In this document: positions 39,870-51,630 of the stretch, piece after piece
Layout of the letters: the number at the start of each line of letters is the position of its first letter
How positions within the stretch are numbered: the first letter of the stretch is position 1
Origin: an uncultured Clostridia bacterium
Lineage (GTDB): Bacteria; Bacillota; Clostridia; Oscillospirales; Ruminococcaceae
Direction of reading: 5' to 3'
NCBI GenBank assembly: GCA_947627455.1
Contig: CANQWC010000001.1
Span: 122,260-186,259 of the forward strand
DNA: 64,000 nucleotides
Translations under genes and position numbers: made by a program
The notes under the pieces: generated by a model
The model's database searches: none
What the model saw: the letters and a program-made list of their open reading frames with translations, nothing else
What the model was told of the DNA's origin: nothing

Positions 39870-40517
39870 TTGAGAAGATACAGAAGCGGCCGAAAATCAA
39901 CAAGCCGCGAAATCAAAATTTTTGCCGTGATATGTGCGCTGCTTTCGGCGTCGGTGCTGACCGCTTTCAGCATAAACCGAACGCTTCGGCCGATAGCCTT
40001 CGACCTCGCCCAAAGCTACGGCTCGGCGGCGGTTTTAAAGGTCATAAACGACACCGTTTCCGACTATTTTGATTCGGCCGACATCGGTTATTCCGACCTC
40101 GTGAGGTTAAAATATACCTCGGGCGGCTTTGTAAGCTCGGTCGAATATAACAGCGCCGCCATCAACAAAATGAAGTCCGACTGCCTTTCACTTTTGTCGA
40201 AGAGCTTTTCGCGGCTTCGCGCCTCAAAGATAAAAGTCCCGCTCGGCGACATGTTCGACGATATTTCCCTGAGCGGCCGCGGCCCGACGGTCACGGTTAA
40301 AATAAGCGAATCCGCCGTTCCCGATATCGCGATTTTATCGACCTTTGAGGGCGTCGGCGTGAACCAGTCGCGCCATGAAATAAGAATGAGAGTATCTGCG
40401 CTCGTCTCGGTATATATCCCTCCGAAGAGCGCGGAATTTACCGTTTCGCAGGACTATGTCCTCGCCCAGACGGTTATTGTCGGCGATGTGCCTTCGGGCT
40501 GCGCCTTGGTTGAATGA
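39870..40517 (+). CDS. yunB: Sporulation protein YunB
   Basis: TM + YunB-like C-terminal region ...YIPPKSAEFTVSQDYVLAQTVIVGDVP; TTG start. Confidence 0.85.
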   Translation: MRRYRSGRKSTSREIKIFAVICALLSASVLTAFSINRTLRPIAFDLAQSYGSAAVLKVINDTVSDYFDSADIGYSDLVRLKYTSGGFVSSVEYNSAAINKMKSDCLSLLSKSFSRLRASKIKVPLGDMFDDISLSGRGPTVTVKISESAVPDIAILSTFEGVGVNQSRHEIRMRVSALVSVYIPPKSAEFTVSQDYVLAQTVIVGDVPSGCALVE

Positions 40518-42809
<2,292 letters not shown>

Positions 42810-42823
42810 GAGGGGAGCACAAG

Positions 42824-44287
42824 ATGGACAAAAAGCTTTACGAATACAACGCCTATGAGCTCTCCGAAATGCTCAGGGCGAAAAAAATCTCCTCGGTCGA
42901 GCTCACGAATTCGGTCCTCGACCGCGCCGAAGAGGTCGATGATAAGGTCGACGCCTATCTTCTTACCGACAGGCAGATGTCCCTTAAAATGGCCGAGAAC
43001 GCCGATAAGCTGATTTCTTCGGGCGAGGCAAAACCCCGCCTCGCGGGTATTCCCATCGGAATAAAGGACAACATCTCGACCACGGGTATCACCACCACCT
43101 GCGCTTCAAGAATGCTTGAAAACTACGTTCCCGTCTTTAACGCCACCGTTATTGATAGGTTGACAGCAGCGGGCAGCGTCATCTCGGGCAAGCTCAACAT
43201 GGACGAGTTTGCGATGGGCTCCTCGACCGAAAATTCATACTTCAAGACCACAAAGAACCCCTTTGATCTCAGCTGCGTGCCCGGGGGCTCATCGGGCGGC
43301 TCGGCCGCGGCGGTTTCCTGCGGCGAGGCTGTAATCGCCCTCGGCTCTGATACGGGCGGCTCGATAAGGCAGCCCGCGTCGCTCTGCGGCGTTGTCGGCC
43401 TGAAGCCCACCTACGGCAGCGTTTCAAGATACGGCCTTGTCGCGTTCGCCTCATCTCTTGACCAGATCGGTCCGTTCGGCAGATGCGTCAAAGACGTCGC
43501 GCTTTTGCAGGACGAAATTCAGGGCCACGACAAAATGGACGCCACCAGCGCCGACAGAAAGTATACTTCGCTCTATGACAACCTCTCCGAGGACATCTCG
43601 GGGCTTAAAATCGGCATGCCCGCCGAATATTTCGGCGAGGGCATCAAGCCCGAAGTCGCCGAGGCGGTAATGAATTCCGTCCGCGAGCTTGAAAAGAGGG
43701 GAGCGACCGTTGCTTCGGTCTCGCTGCCGTCAACGGGTTATGCGCTTTCGGCCTATTATATCATCGCCTGCGCCGAGGCCTCATCGAACCTCGCGCGCTT
43801 CGACGGCGTAAAATACGGCTACCGCGCGAAAGACTGCGACGGCCTCACTGACATGTATGAAAAGACCAGAAGCGAGGGCTTCGGCCGCGAGGTCAAGAGA
43901 AGAATAATGCTCGGCACCTTTGTGCTGAGCTCGGGCTACTTCGACGCCTACTACAAAAAGGCCAAGCTTTTGCAGAAGCGCATTCAGCAGGAATTCAGCG
44001 ACGCCTTCAAGTCGGTCGATGTCATCGTGACGCCGACCTCGCCCTCCGAGGCGTTCAAAATCGGCGACAGGGTCTCCGATCCTCTGGCGATGTACGCCGC
44101 CGACATCTGCACCGTCACCGTTAATATCGCGGGTCTTCCCGCCGTAAGCGTTCCCTGCGGCTATTCCGCGAGCGGCCTGCCGTTCGGAATGCAGATAATC
44201 GGCAGAAAATTCGACGAACAGACCATTCTTAACCTTGCCCAAGCGCATGAAAGCGCGTTCGGCGGGTTCAGGCGGCCGAAGCTTTGA
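42824..44287 (+). CDS. gatA: Asp/Glu-tRNA amidotransferase subunit A
   Basis: Amidase signature [33 protein letters not shown]. Confidence 0.97.
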   Translation: MDKKLYEYNAYELSEMLRAKKISSVELTNSVLDRAEEVDDKVDAYLLTDRQMSLKMAENADKLISSGEAKPRLAGIPIGIKDNISTTGITTTCASRMLENYVPVFNATVIDRLTAAGSVISGKLNMDEFAMGSSTENSYFKTTKNPFDLSCVPGGSSGGSAAAVSCGEAVIALGSDTGGSIRQPASLCGVVGLKPTYGSVSRYGLVAFASSLDQIGPFGRCVKDVALLQDEIQGHDKMDATSADRKYTSLYDNLSEDISGLKIGMPAEYFGEGIKPEVAEAVMNSVRELEKRGATVASVSLPSTGYALSAYYIIACAEASSNLARFDGVKYGYRAKDCDGLTDMYEKTRSEGFGREVKRRIMLGTFVLSSGYFDAYYKKAKLLQKRIQQEFSDAFKSVDVIVTPTSPSEAFKIGDRVSDPLAMYAADICTVTVNIAGLPAVSVPCGYSASGLPFGMQIIGRKFDEQTILNLAQAHESAFGGFRRPKL

Positions 44288-44302
44288 GAGGGGTGAGTTT
44301 TT

Positions 44303-45742
44303 ATGATGATAAAAGGCTATGAAGTTGTCGTCGGGCTTGAGGTTCACGCTGAGCTCAACACAAAGACAAAGATCTATTGCAGCTGTAAAAACTCCTTCGG
44401 GCTTGAGGTCAATACTCAGGTCTGCCCGATATGCCTCGGAATGCCGGGCACGCTGCCGACGCTCAACGAAAAGGTCGTAGAGTATGCAATAAAAATGGGC
44501 CATGCCCTCAACTGCTCTATAAACCGAATCTGCAAGCAGGATCGCAAAAACTACTTCTATCCCGACCTCCCGAAGTCCTACCAGATCTCTCAGGCGGATA
44601 TTCCGCTCTGCCAGAACGGTTATCTCGACGTCATCATGGACAACGGCGACGTCAGGCGCATCGGCGTTGAGAGAATACACATTGAGGAGGACGCGGGCAA
44701 GCTTTTGCACTCGGATAAATTCGACGGCTCGCTGGTCGACTTCAACCGCTGCGGCGTTCCGCTCATTGAAATCGTCTCGAGGCCCGATATGCGCGGCTCT
44801 GATGAAGCTAAGGCCTATCTTGAGACCGTGCGGGCGATTCTCAAATACATCGACATCTCCGACTGCAAAATGCAGGAGGGCTCAATTCGCTGCGACGTGA
44901 ACGTTTCGGTTCATAAGCCCGACGAGCCGTTCGGCACAAGGTGCGAGATGAAAAACGTCAACAGCTTCACGGCGGCGGTTCGGGGCATCGACTATGAAGC
45001 CAACCGCCAGATTGAGATACTTGAAGCGGGCGGAACGGTAACTCAGGAGACACGCAGATGGGACGACCAGAAGGGCATCAGCGTCTCGATGAGAACCAAA
45101 GAGGACGCTCAGGATTACCGCTACTTCCCCGAGCCCGACCTTCTTACCATCGTCGTGCCGCAGGAAAAGGTCGACGAGCTCAAAAGAACTCTGCCCGAGC
45201 TCCCGAACGCTAAAATAATGCGCTATGTCAAGAGCTTCGGTCTCAACCACTACGACGCGAAGATGATTGTCGACGTTGTTGAAAAGTCAGCGTTCTTTGA
45301 AAAGTGCCTCGAAGCGGGTTGCAAGTCGCCGAAGATCCTTTCAAACTGGGTTTTGGGCGAGATCTCGAAGTTCATGAACGAGGGCACCGCGATCGAAGAC
45401 ACAAAACTCACGCCCGAAAACATGGCCGAGCTTGTCAATTTCATCGCCGACGGCAAAATTTCGACCGCCGCCGCGAAGACAGTCTTTGACGTCATCGTGA
45501 GCGAAGACGCCGACATCTCGAAGATAATCGAGGAAAAGGGCCTCGCTCAGGTTTCTGACGAGTCAGCGCTTGAAAAAATCGCCGACGAAGTCTTGGCGGC
45601 GAATGAAAAGTCAGTCTCCGACTACCTCGGCGGAAAAACCAACGCCCTCGGCTACCTCGTCGGCCAATGCATGAAAGCCTCAAAGGGCAAGGCAAACCCG
45701 GGCATCATGAAGGAAATAATCCTGAAAAAAATCGGCGGCTGA
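44303..45742 (+). CDS. gatB: Asp/Glu-tRNA amidotransferase subunit B
   Basis: YEVVVGLEVHAELNTKTKIYCSC, full-length. Confidence 0.98.
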   Translation: MMIKGYEVVVGLEVHAELNTKTKIYCSCKNSFGLEVNTQVCPICLGMPGTLPTLNEKVVEYAIKMGHALNCSINRICKQDRKNYFYPDLPKSYQISQADIPLCQNGYLDVIMDNGDVRRIGVERIHIEEDAGKLLHSDKFDGSLVDFNRCGVPLIEIVSRPDMRGSDEAKAYLETVRAILKYIDISDCKMQEGSIRCDVNVSVHKPDEPFGTRCEMKNVNSFTAAVRGIDYEANRQIEILEAGGTVTQETRRWDDQKGISVSMRTKEDAQDYRYFPEPDLLTIVVPQEKVDELKRTLPELPNAKIMRYVKSFGLNHYDAKMIVDVVEKSAFFEKCLEAGCKSPKILSNWVLGEISKFMNEGTAIEDTKLTPENMAELVNFIADGKISTAAAKTVFDVIVSEDADISKIIEEKGLAQVSDESALEKIADEVLAANEKSVSDYLGGKTNALGYLVGQCMKASKGKANPGIMKEIILKKIGG

Positions 45743-45743
45743 T

Positions 45744-46745
45744 TCATGTTTCCCTCTTTTCTTTCAGCGTGATGAATACCATCGCGCACACGCAAACTAT
45801 CGGAATAAGGCTCGGGCTTCGGCTGAGCCTTATTTTTGTTGCCGCCGATACCGCCCCGAATCGGGTGAGCATTATTTCAGATATCTTCGCGAAAACCGCC
45901 GTCAGAGCAAGCTGAATCGGCCTTGTCAAGTAAAAACGCTTTACAGAAAATCTCCCTCCGATGAGCGAAATAATCTGCGTATGCACACATATACCGCCGA
46001 ACGCAAGTATCACCGATACAGCGACAAGCGAAACGCCTTTACAGCCGCTCAGCGCCGCAAGATTTGAAATTTCCAGCACCGAGGCTATGTATGCGTTTTT
46101 AAGGCTCGGAAAAAGCTCTTCAAGCACCGCCCGAACCGCCGAAAAGAAGAGTATCATCGAGCAAACTGTCATCATCGCGCATGTCGCAGAGCTCACGCTG
46201 TCGGTCATGAGCTTTGTTGAAAACCCGCCCCGCACGATGCTCTTTTCGCCGCCCCGAATCCTGTTTTTTATGGCATAGATAAGAAACATCACAAAATTTG
46301 CCGTCATCGACGACATCATCGCGCAGATGCCGTATCTTACATCTCCGAACACCGCCGCCCCGACCACACCCGCAGCGAACGCGGGTCCGCTTCCGAAGCA
46401 GAATGAAAGCGCCTTTGAGGCCTCTTCGGGCGTGAGACGCCCCTTTTCGACCGCCTCAGAAAGCAGCTTTGCGCCGATGGGGTATCCGCCGATATTCCCG
46501 AAGACAAACGCCGAGAGAACATCGGAATTCAGGCTTTTAGGCTTCGGCAGCCTCTTAAAAACGCCGCTCTGAGCGACCGCACCCGATACCACCGTCATCG
46601 CAAAAAGCGACGGAATTATCGTGTAGACGCAGCTTTTAAGCGCCCCGATAACAGCCTCAGAGACCGCATCGCGGAACAAAATCAGCATCACCCCGATGGA
46701 AACCGCCGCGAACAGAAAAATCAAATCAGAAAGCTTTCTTTTCAT
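45744..46745 (-). CDS. ylbJ: Sporulation integral membrane protein YlbJ-like
   Basis: Multi-TM nucleoside-transporter-like Gate domains (SLFAMTVVSG.., NIGGYPIGAKLLSE). Confidence 0.85.
   Translation of the reverse strand: MKRKLSDLIFLFAAVSIGVMLILFRDAVSEAVIGALKSCVYTIIPSLFAMTVVSGAVAQSGVFKRLPKPKSLNSDVLSAFVFGNIGGYPIGAKLLSEAVEKGRLTPEEASKALSFCFGSGPAFAAGVVGAAVFGDVRYGICAMMSSMTANFVMFLIYAIKNRIRGGEKSIVRGGFSTKLMTDSVSSATCAMMTVCSMILFFSAVRAVLEELFPSLKNAYIASVLEISNLAALSGCKGVSLVAVSVILAFGGICVHTQIISLIGGRFSVKRFYLTRPIQLALTAVFAKISEIMLTRFGAVSAATKIRLSRSPSLIPIVCVCAMVFITLKEKRET
45804..45840 (+). terminator. Terminator for gatCAB lying inside the 3' coding end of convergent ylbJ
   Basis: Perfect 10-bp stem AATAAGGCTC/GAGCCTTATT followed by T-rich TTTGTT on plus. 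Confidence 0.65.
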
Positions 46746-46773
46746 AAAACACCGCCCGAATAGTTGTCTTTAA

Positions 46774-46802
46774 ATTCTATGCCGAAGGTGAGACGAGTAT
46801 AA
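46774..46802 (-). promoter_or_regulatory. Putative sigma-E-type promoter for ylbJ (TTATACT-N14-CATAGAAT)
   Basis: -10 CATAGAAT at 46781-46774, same -10 variant as upstream of spoIIIAA. Confidence 0.3.
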
Positions 46803-46843
46803 TTTAACGGGAAATTTTACTGATACTGAAAGGAAGCAAAGCG

Positions 46844-47119
46844 ATGGAAGTCTGGGAGAAAATAAAGGAACAGGCGAGGGCATCAACCTATACCGAGGTT
46901 TATGTGACGGTCTCGGGCGGGCGCGAGGTGATGATTGAGAACGCAACCCACGTCTATGAGTGCAACGAGATAATGGCAAAGGTAAAAACCCGCGACGGCG
47001 ATGTAATCATCTGGGGCGAGGAGCTTAAAATGTCGAGTTTCAGCGGTTCTGTCGTGAGGATAAGCGGGAGGATCACCTCGGTCGAGTTTATGAGAAAGGC
47101 GGGAATCAAGAATGATTGA
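46844..47119 (+). CDS. yqfC: YabP/YqfC family sporulation protein
   Basis: Small YabP-like fold; directly followed by yqfD. Confidence 0.85.
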   Translation: MEVWEKIKEQARASTYTEVYVTVSGGREVMIENATHVYECNEIMAKVKTRDGDVIIWGEELKMSSFSGSVVRISGRITSVEFMRKAGIKND

Positions 47120-48278
47120 GCGCCTTTTTCTTGGCGAGATTACCTTTAAAATCGACGGCTTCGACGCCCCGCTCCTCACCGAAAAGCTCTACCAAAGCTG
47201 TAAAGTAATATCACTTTACACTAAATCAGACACTCTCTTCGTGACGGTTTTCGGAAATCGGGCAAAGGCAGTCGAAAAGCTCTGCGAGCAAAATAACTGC
47301 ATCTGCGAAGTGATTTCAAAAAAGGGGTTCATTTTCACCGCCGCAAAGTATTTTCGCCGATTCGGGTTTTATGTCGGGACGTTGCTCGCGGCAATAATGA
47401 TTTTCTACCTCTCGAACACCGTCACAAAAATCGAAATCATCGGGACGGATAACCCCGAGACAATAGCCGAGATTCGCTCGATGCTCGCCGACAGCGGGCT
47501 CAGGGCGGGGGCATATATTCCCTCGCTGAACTTTTTAAAGCTGCAGACAATGCTCTTTAAGCGCTGCGACGGCATTTCATGGGCGTCGATCGGCGGGACG
47601 GGCTCGGTGATAACCGTCGATGTCGTTGAAAACACCCCGAAGCCCGAGCACGAAAACATGCGGATTCCCTGCAACATTGTGGCCGACAGGGACGCGGTGG
47701 TGGTCGGCGCAGAGGTGATGATCGGCCGCCTGAGCGTTCTTTTGGGCGATGCCGTCTACAAGGGTCAGCTTCTTGTCAGCGGCGTTGATGAGAGCTACGG
47801 CGGAATCGCGAAATATTACCACTCCTACGCCAAAATCACGGGCAGATACACCGAAACGGTCGAATTTTATCAGCCCTATGAGGAGCAGACCCAAACCGAG
47901 GGCAGAACCTTTTACCGCCGAAAATTCAACTTCTTTGAGCTTGAAATCCCGCTGCCGAGCGAGGTTATGCCGCGCGGCATGAACTGCTCGGTGAGGGTTC
48001 ATAGCGTGCCGATAAAGCTCTTCGGGCTGACGCTGCCGTTCGGAGTCACTACCGAGGAATATACCGAGCTGATCGCAGAGACAAGGCAATTCTCAACCGC
48101 CGAGGCGATGAACGAGCTCAGCCGAAAGTTAAACAACTATGAAGAGGGGATTTTGGCGGACAAAAAGATAATCGAGCGTTCGACCAAAACCGAGCAGACC
48201 GCCGACGGGGTAAGGCTGATCGCGGAATATACCCTTGAGGGCGAGATCGGGCACGTTTCGGAAATATATATAAAGTAA
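47112..48278 (+). CDS. yqfD: Sporulation protein YqfD
   Basis: TM + POTRA-like domain; yqfC-yqfD-phoH-ybeY-era synteny. Confidence 0.92.
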   Translation: MIERLFLGEITFKIDGFDAPLLTEKLYQSCKVISLYTKSDTLFVTVFGNRAKAVEKLCEQNNCICEVISKKGFIFTAAKYFRRFGFYVGTLLAAIMIFYLSNTVTKIEIIGTDNPETIAEIRSMLADSGLRAGAYIPSLNFLKLQTMLFKRCDGISWASIGGTGSVITVDVVENTPKPEHENMRIPCNIVADRDAVVVGAEVMIGRLSVLLGDAVYKGQLLVSGVDESYGGIAKYYHSYAKITGRYTETVEFYQPYEEQTQTEGRTFYRRKFNFFELEIPLPSEVMPRGMNCSVRVHSVPIKLFGLTLPFGVTTEEYTELIAETRQFSTAEAMNELSRKLNNYEEGILADKKIIERSTKTEQTADGVRLIAEYTLEGEIGHVSEIYIK

Positions 48279-48293
48279 ATTTTGAGATTTATA

Positions 48294-48322
48294 TTGAATT
48301 ATCGGAGGTTTTCTGCTATAAT
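48294..48322 (+). promoter_or_regulatory. Sigma-A promoter TTGAAT-N17-TATAAT upstream of phoH operon
   Basis: -35 48294-48299, -10 48317-48322. Confidence 0.7.
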
Positions 48323-48366
48323 AAATTTGAAGAAGTATGGTAAATTTCTGAAAAGGGGATTTTCAA

Positions 48367-49335
48367 ATGGCGGAAAAGTCTTTGGTCGTCACAAATATCG
48401 ACTCGCTGCTCAATCTTTTCGGCAGCTATGACGAGAACATCAAGATAATTCAGTCAGAGCTCGGCGTTGATATTTTGGCGAGGGGCAGCGACATCAGAAT
48501 AACAGGCCCTGACGCGGGCGTCGACAAGGCTTATACCTGTCTCAACGTGCTTTTGAGGATAGCCGAGAGGGGAGAGAGCATATCGGCCCAACAGGTCAGA
48601 TATTTCATCTCAATGGCCGATGACGGCGCTTCCGATGAAATTGCCTCGCTCTCAGACGGAGGAATCTGCGTCACGACAAGCGGAAAGATAATCAAGCCGA
48701 AGACCCTCGGGCAGAAAAAATACATCGACTCGATATCTCAGAACACGATTTCCTTCGGCATCGGCCCTGCGGGAACGGGAAAGACCTTTCTTGCGGTCTC
48801 GATGGCTGTCAAGGCTTTCAAGGCCCACACCGTCAGCAAGATAATTCTCACCCGCCCCGCGGTCGAGGCAGGGGAGAAGCTCGGCTTTTTGCCCGGCGAC
48901 CTTCAGAACAAGGTCGACCCTTATCTTCGCCCGCTTTACGATGCTCTTTTTGAGATGCTCGGGGCTGAGACCTTTGCAAAGCTTCAGGAGCGCGGCTCGA
49001 TTGAGGTTGCGCCGCTTGCCTATATGAGGGGTCGAACCCTCGACGAATCGTTTATAATCCTCGACGAGGCCCAGAACACCTCACCCGAGCAGATGAAGAT
49101 GTTCTTGACGAGGCTCGGCTTCAACTCGAAGATGGTCATAACTGGCGACGTCACCCAAATTGACCTGCCCAACCCGAAAAACTCGGGCCTTGTCGAGGCG
49201 ATAAAGGTTTTGAAGAACGTCAAGGACATCGGCATCAACCACTTCACCGAGAAAGACGTTGTGCGGCACAAGCTTGTTCAGGACATCGTAAAGGCCTATG
49301 AGCAGTATAACAGCGAACGGAGCAGGAGAAAATGA
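48367..49335 (+). CDS. phoH: PhoH family ATPase
   Basis: GIGPAGTGKTFLAVSMAV, FIILDEAQNT. Confidence 0.96.
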   Translation: MAEKSLVVTNIDSLLNLFGSYDENIKIIQSELGVDILARGSDIRITGPDAGVDKAYTCLNVLLRIAERGESISAQQVRYFISMADDGASDEIASLSDGGICVTTSGKIIKPKTLGQKKYIDSISQNTISFGIGPAGTGKTFLAVSMAVKAFKAHTVSKIILTRPAVEAGEKLGFLPGDLQNKVDPYLRPLYDALFEMLGAETFAKLQERGSIEVAPLAYMRGRTLDESFIILDEAQNTSPEQMKMFLTRLGFNSKMVITGDVTQIDLPNPKNSGLVEAIKVLKNVKDIGINHFTEKDVVRHKLVQDIVKAYEQYNSERSRRK

Positions 49336-49802
49336 AGCCGATAGTCAACATCTATAACAGGCAGAGGAAATTTTCGGTCAGCGGCGACCTCAAAAGCCTT
49401 GTCGAGTGCTGCTGCGAGGCAGCTTTAGAATGCGAGGGCTTTGACGACCTTGCGACGGTTGACGTAACCTTTGTGAGCAACCGCAAAATTCGCGAATATA
49501 ACAGGCAGTACAGGAATATTGACCGCGCTACCGATGTTCTTTCCTTCCCGCTCGGCGGCGAATATTTTGAGGCTGACCCCGACACGGGCGCCGCGCTTTT
49601 GGGCGATATTGTCATATCCCTCGAAAGGGCCGCTGAACAGGCCGAGGAATACGGCCATAGCTTTGAGCGCGAGGTCGGGTTTTTGACCGTTCACTCGATG
49701 CTTCATCTTCTCGGCTATGACCACATTGACGAAGCCGAGGGCGATGTTATGCGTGCCCGCGAGAAGAAAATACTCAAAAAAATAGGACTGACAAGGGACT
49801 GA
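49332..49802 (+). CDS. ybeY: Endoribonuclease YbeY
   Basis: TVHSMLHLLGYDH zinc motif. Confidence 0.96.
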   Translation: MKPIVNIYNRQRKFSVSGDLKSLVECCCEAALECEGFDDLATVDVTFVSNRKIREYNRQYRNIDRATDVLSFPLGGEYFEADPDTGAALLGDIVISLERAAEQAEEYGHSFEREVGFLTVHSMLHLLGYDHIDEAEGDVMRAREKKILKKIGLTRD

Positions 49803-49806
49803 AAAT

Positions 49807-50709
49807 ATGGACACAAAAAGCGCATTCATAACCATTCTCGGCCGCCCGAACGCGGGTAAATCCTCGCTTTTGAACGCCCTTATCGGCGAGAAAATAGCGG
49901 CGGTAAGCTCGAAGCCGCAGACCACAAGGACAAAGATAACGGGCGTTCTCACCGACGGCGACACCCAGCTTGTATTCATCGACACCCCGGGGATTCTCAA
50001 GGAGAAGGACAGGCTCTCGGCGCACATGATAAAGGCGATAGATAACTCGGTTAGCTCGATCGACGCTGCTTTTTTGGTCGTCGACGCCGAGAAAAGGGCA
50101 GGGGAGCAGGAAAAAGCCCTGCTGAGGAAAATATCGCCGATGACCCCGATAATTTTGATAATCAACAAGGTCGACCTCTTTGAAAACAAGGAGGACCTGA
50201 TGCCGATAATCGCCGAGTATTCGGCGCTCGGTGATTTTGCAGCGGTGATACCGATATCGGCCCTCAAAAACGACGGGCTTGACATCGTTTTGTCGACTGC
50301 CAAGGGCTTTGCGGTCGAGGGGCCTCATTATTTCCCAGACGGAAAATTCACCGACCGCCCCGAGCGCGCCATCGTCGCCGAGATGATTCGTGAGAAGCTT
50401 CTTGAGCTTTTAAGCGACGAGGTGCCCCACGGAATCGCGGTGGGAATCGACGAGATGGACGAGCGCGATACCCGAGGAGGGGAGACGGTTCTTGACATCT
50501 CAGCGACGATTTACTGCGAAAAGGAATCGCACAAGGGAATAATCATCGGAAAGGGCGGCGCGATGCTTAAAAACGTCGGCAGGCTCGCGAGGGCCGATAT
50601 CGAGAAATTCTTCATGATTCAGACAAACCTCAAGCTCTGGGTTAAGGTAAAAGAGGGCTGGCGGAACCGCGAGGCGCTCATCAAAAACTTCGGGCTTTCT
50701 GACGACTGA
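49807..50709 (+). CDS. era: GTPase Era
   Basis: GRPNAGKSSLLNAL, DTPGIL, C-terminal KH domain. Confidence 0.97.
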   Translation: MDTKSAFITILGRPNAGKSSLLNALIGEKIAAVSSKPQTTRTKITGVLTDGDTQLVFIDTPGILKEKDRLSAHMIKAIDNSVSSIDAAFLVVDAEKRAGEQEKALLRKISPMTPIILIINKVDLFENKEDLMPIIAEYSALGDFAAVIPISALKNDGLDIVLSTAKGFAVEGPHYFPDGKFTDRPERAIVAEMIREKLLELLSDEVPHGIAVGIDEMDERDTRGGETVLDISATIYCEKESHKGIIIGKGGAMLKNVGRLARADIEKFFMIQTNLKLWVKVKEGWRNREALIKNFGLSDD

Positions 50710-50739
50710 TTTTTCCATTTATATTTTCCCGATGTTCTG

Positions 50740-50770
50740 TCAAAGATAATCTTGTGACAAATATCTTTGA
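50740..50770. repeat. Inverted repeat (9-bp perfect arms) between era and yqzL-like ORF
   Basis: TCAAAGATA - 13 nt - TATCTTTGA. Confidence 0.7.
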
Positions 50771-50785
50771 AGGCAGGGCGTCAAA

Positions 50786-50923
50786 ATGGACGAGCTTTGG
50801 GAAAAATTCATGCAGACGGGTCTTGTATCCGACTATATAAAATATATCGGCTTTGGGCGGAGCGGTGAAAAAGATGCTGACGACTTTAAAAGGGCTGGTG
50901 CTTCGCGAGAGAAGCGTCGGTGA
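50786..50923 (+). CDS. YqzL-like small protein (45 aa), not in the ORF track
   Basis: MDELWEKFMQTGLVSDYIKYIGFGRSGEKDADDFKRAGASREKRR*; same position as yqzL between era and recO; overlaps recO by 50 bp. Confidence 0.6.
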   Translation: MDELWEKFMQTGLVSDYIKYIGFGRSGEKDADDFKRAGASREKRR

Positions 50924-51626
50924 AAACGACAAATTTCTTGATATTCTTACCGACAGCGCGGGGCTCATCGAGGTATCGGCTAAGGGCGTCAAAAAGCAGA
51001 ATTCAAAGAACGCTTCGGTCTCTCAGGCCTTTTGCTATGCGAATTACTGCCTGTCCGAAAGCGGCGGCAGGTATATCCTCAACAGCGCCGAGCCGATAAG
51101 AACATTCTTCGGGGTGAGCTTTGACCTCGACAAATTCGCGCTCGCAAACTATTTCGCCGAGATGGTTCTTTACGCCGAGACCGAGGAAAAGCCGAACGAC
51201 GAGGTTTTACGGCTGATTCTGAATTCGCTGCACTTTTTGGCGCTCGGCAACCGCGAAAACCTTCTATTGAAGTCGATTTTCGAGCTTCGGCTGATCTGCG
51301 ACATCGGCCTTACGCCAAACCTCATCGGCTGCTGCGAATGCTTTGAATATTCCGCGCCAGAGATGCAGTTTGACCTTAAAAACGGCAGGCTCTACTGCCA
51401 GAGCTGTTTCGGCGGGCGAAGCCTTGAAAACGTAGAGCTTCTTGATGAGCGGCTGCTTCACTTCATTCGGTTCATCGCGCTGAGCGATATGCAGAAAATC
51501 TTTAATCTCACCGTGCCGAGGGATTATCTTAAACTTCTTTCGGGCATTTGTGAGAGATATGCCGAAATTCAGCTCGGCAGACACTTTAAGACACTGGACT
51601 TCTTTAAATCACTACAGAACGGATAA
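50874..51626 (+). CDS. recO: DNA repair protein RecO
   Basis: MLTTLKGLVLRERSVGENDKFLDILT...; RecO Zn Cys motif. Confidence 0.93.
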   Translation: MLTTLKGLVLRERSVGENDKFLDILTDSAGLIEVSAKGVKKQNSKNASVSQAFCYANYCLSESGGRYILNSAEPIRTFFGVSFDLDKFALANYFAEMVLYAETEEKPNDEVLRLILNSLHFLALGNRENLLLKSIFELRLICDIGLTPNLIGCCECFEYSAPEMQFDLKNGRLYCQSCFGGRSLENVELLDERLLHFIRFIALSDMQKIFNLTVPRDYLKLLSGICERYAEIQLGRHFKTLDFFKSLQNG

Positions 51627-51630
51627 AGCT

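Noticed and set aside
46796-46829. Plus-strand promoter for yqfC using TATAAT at about 46798
   Set aside because: No convincing -35 and the sigma-E-type alternative (GATACTGA) has a poor -35
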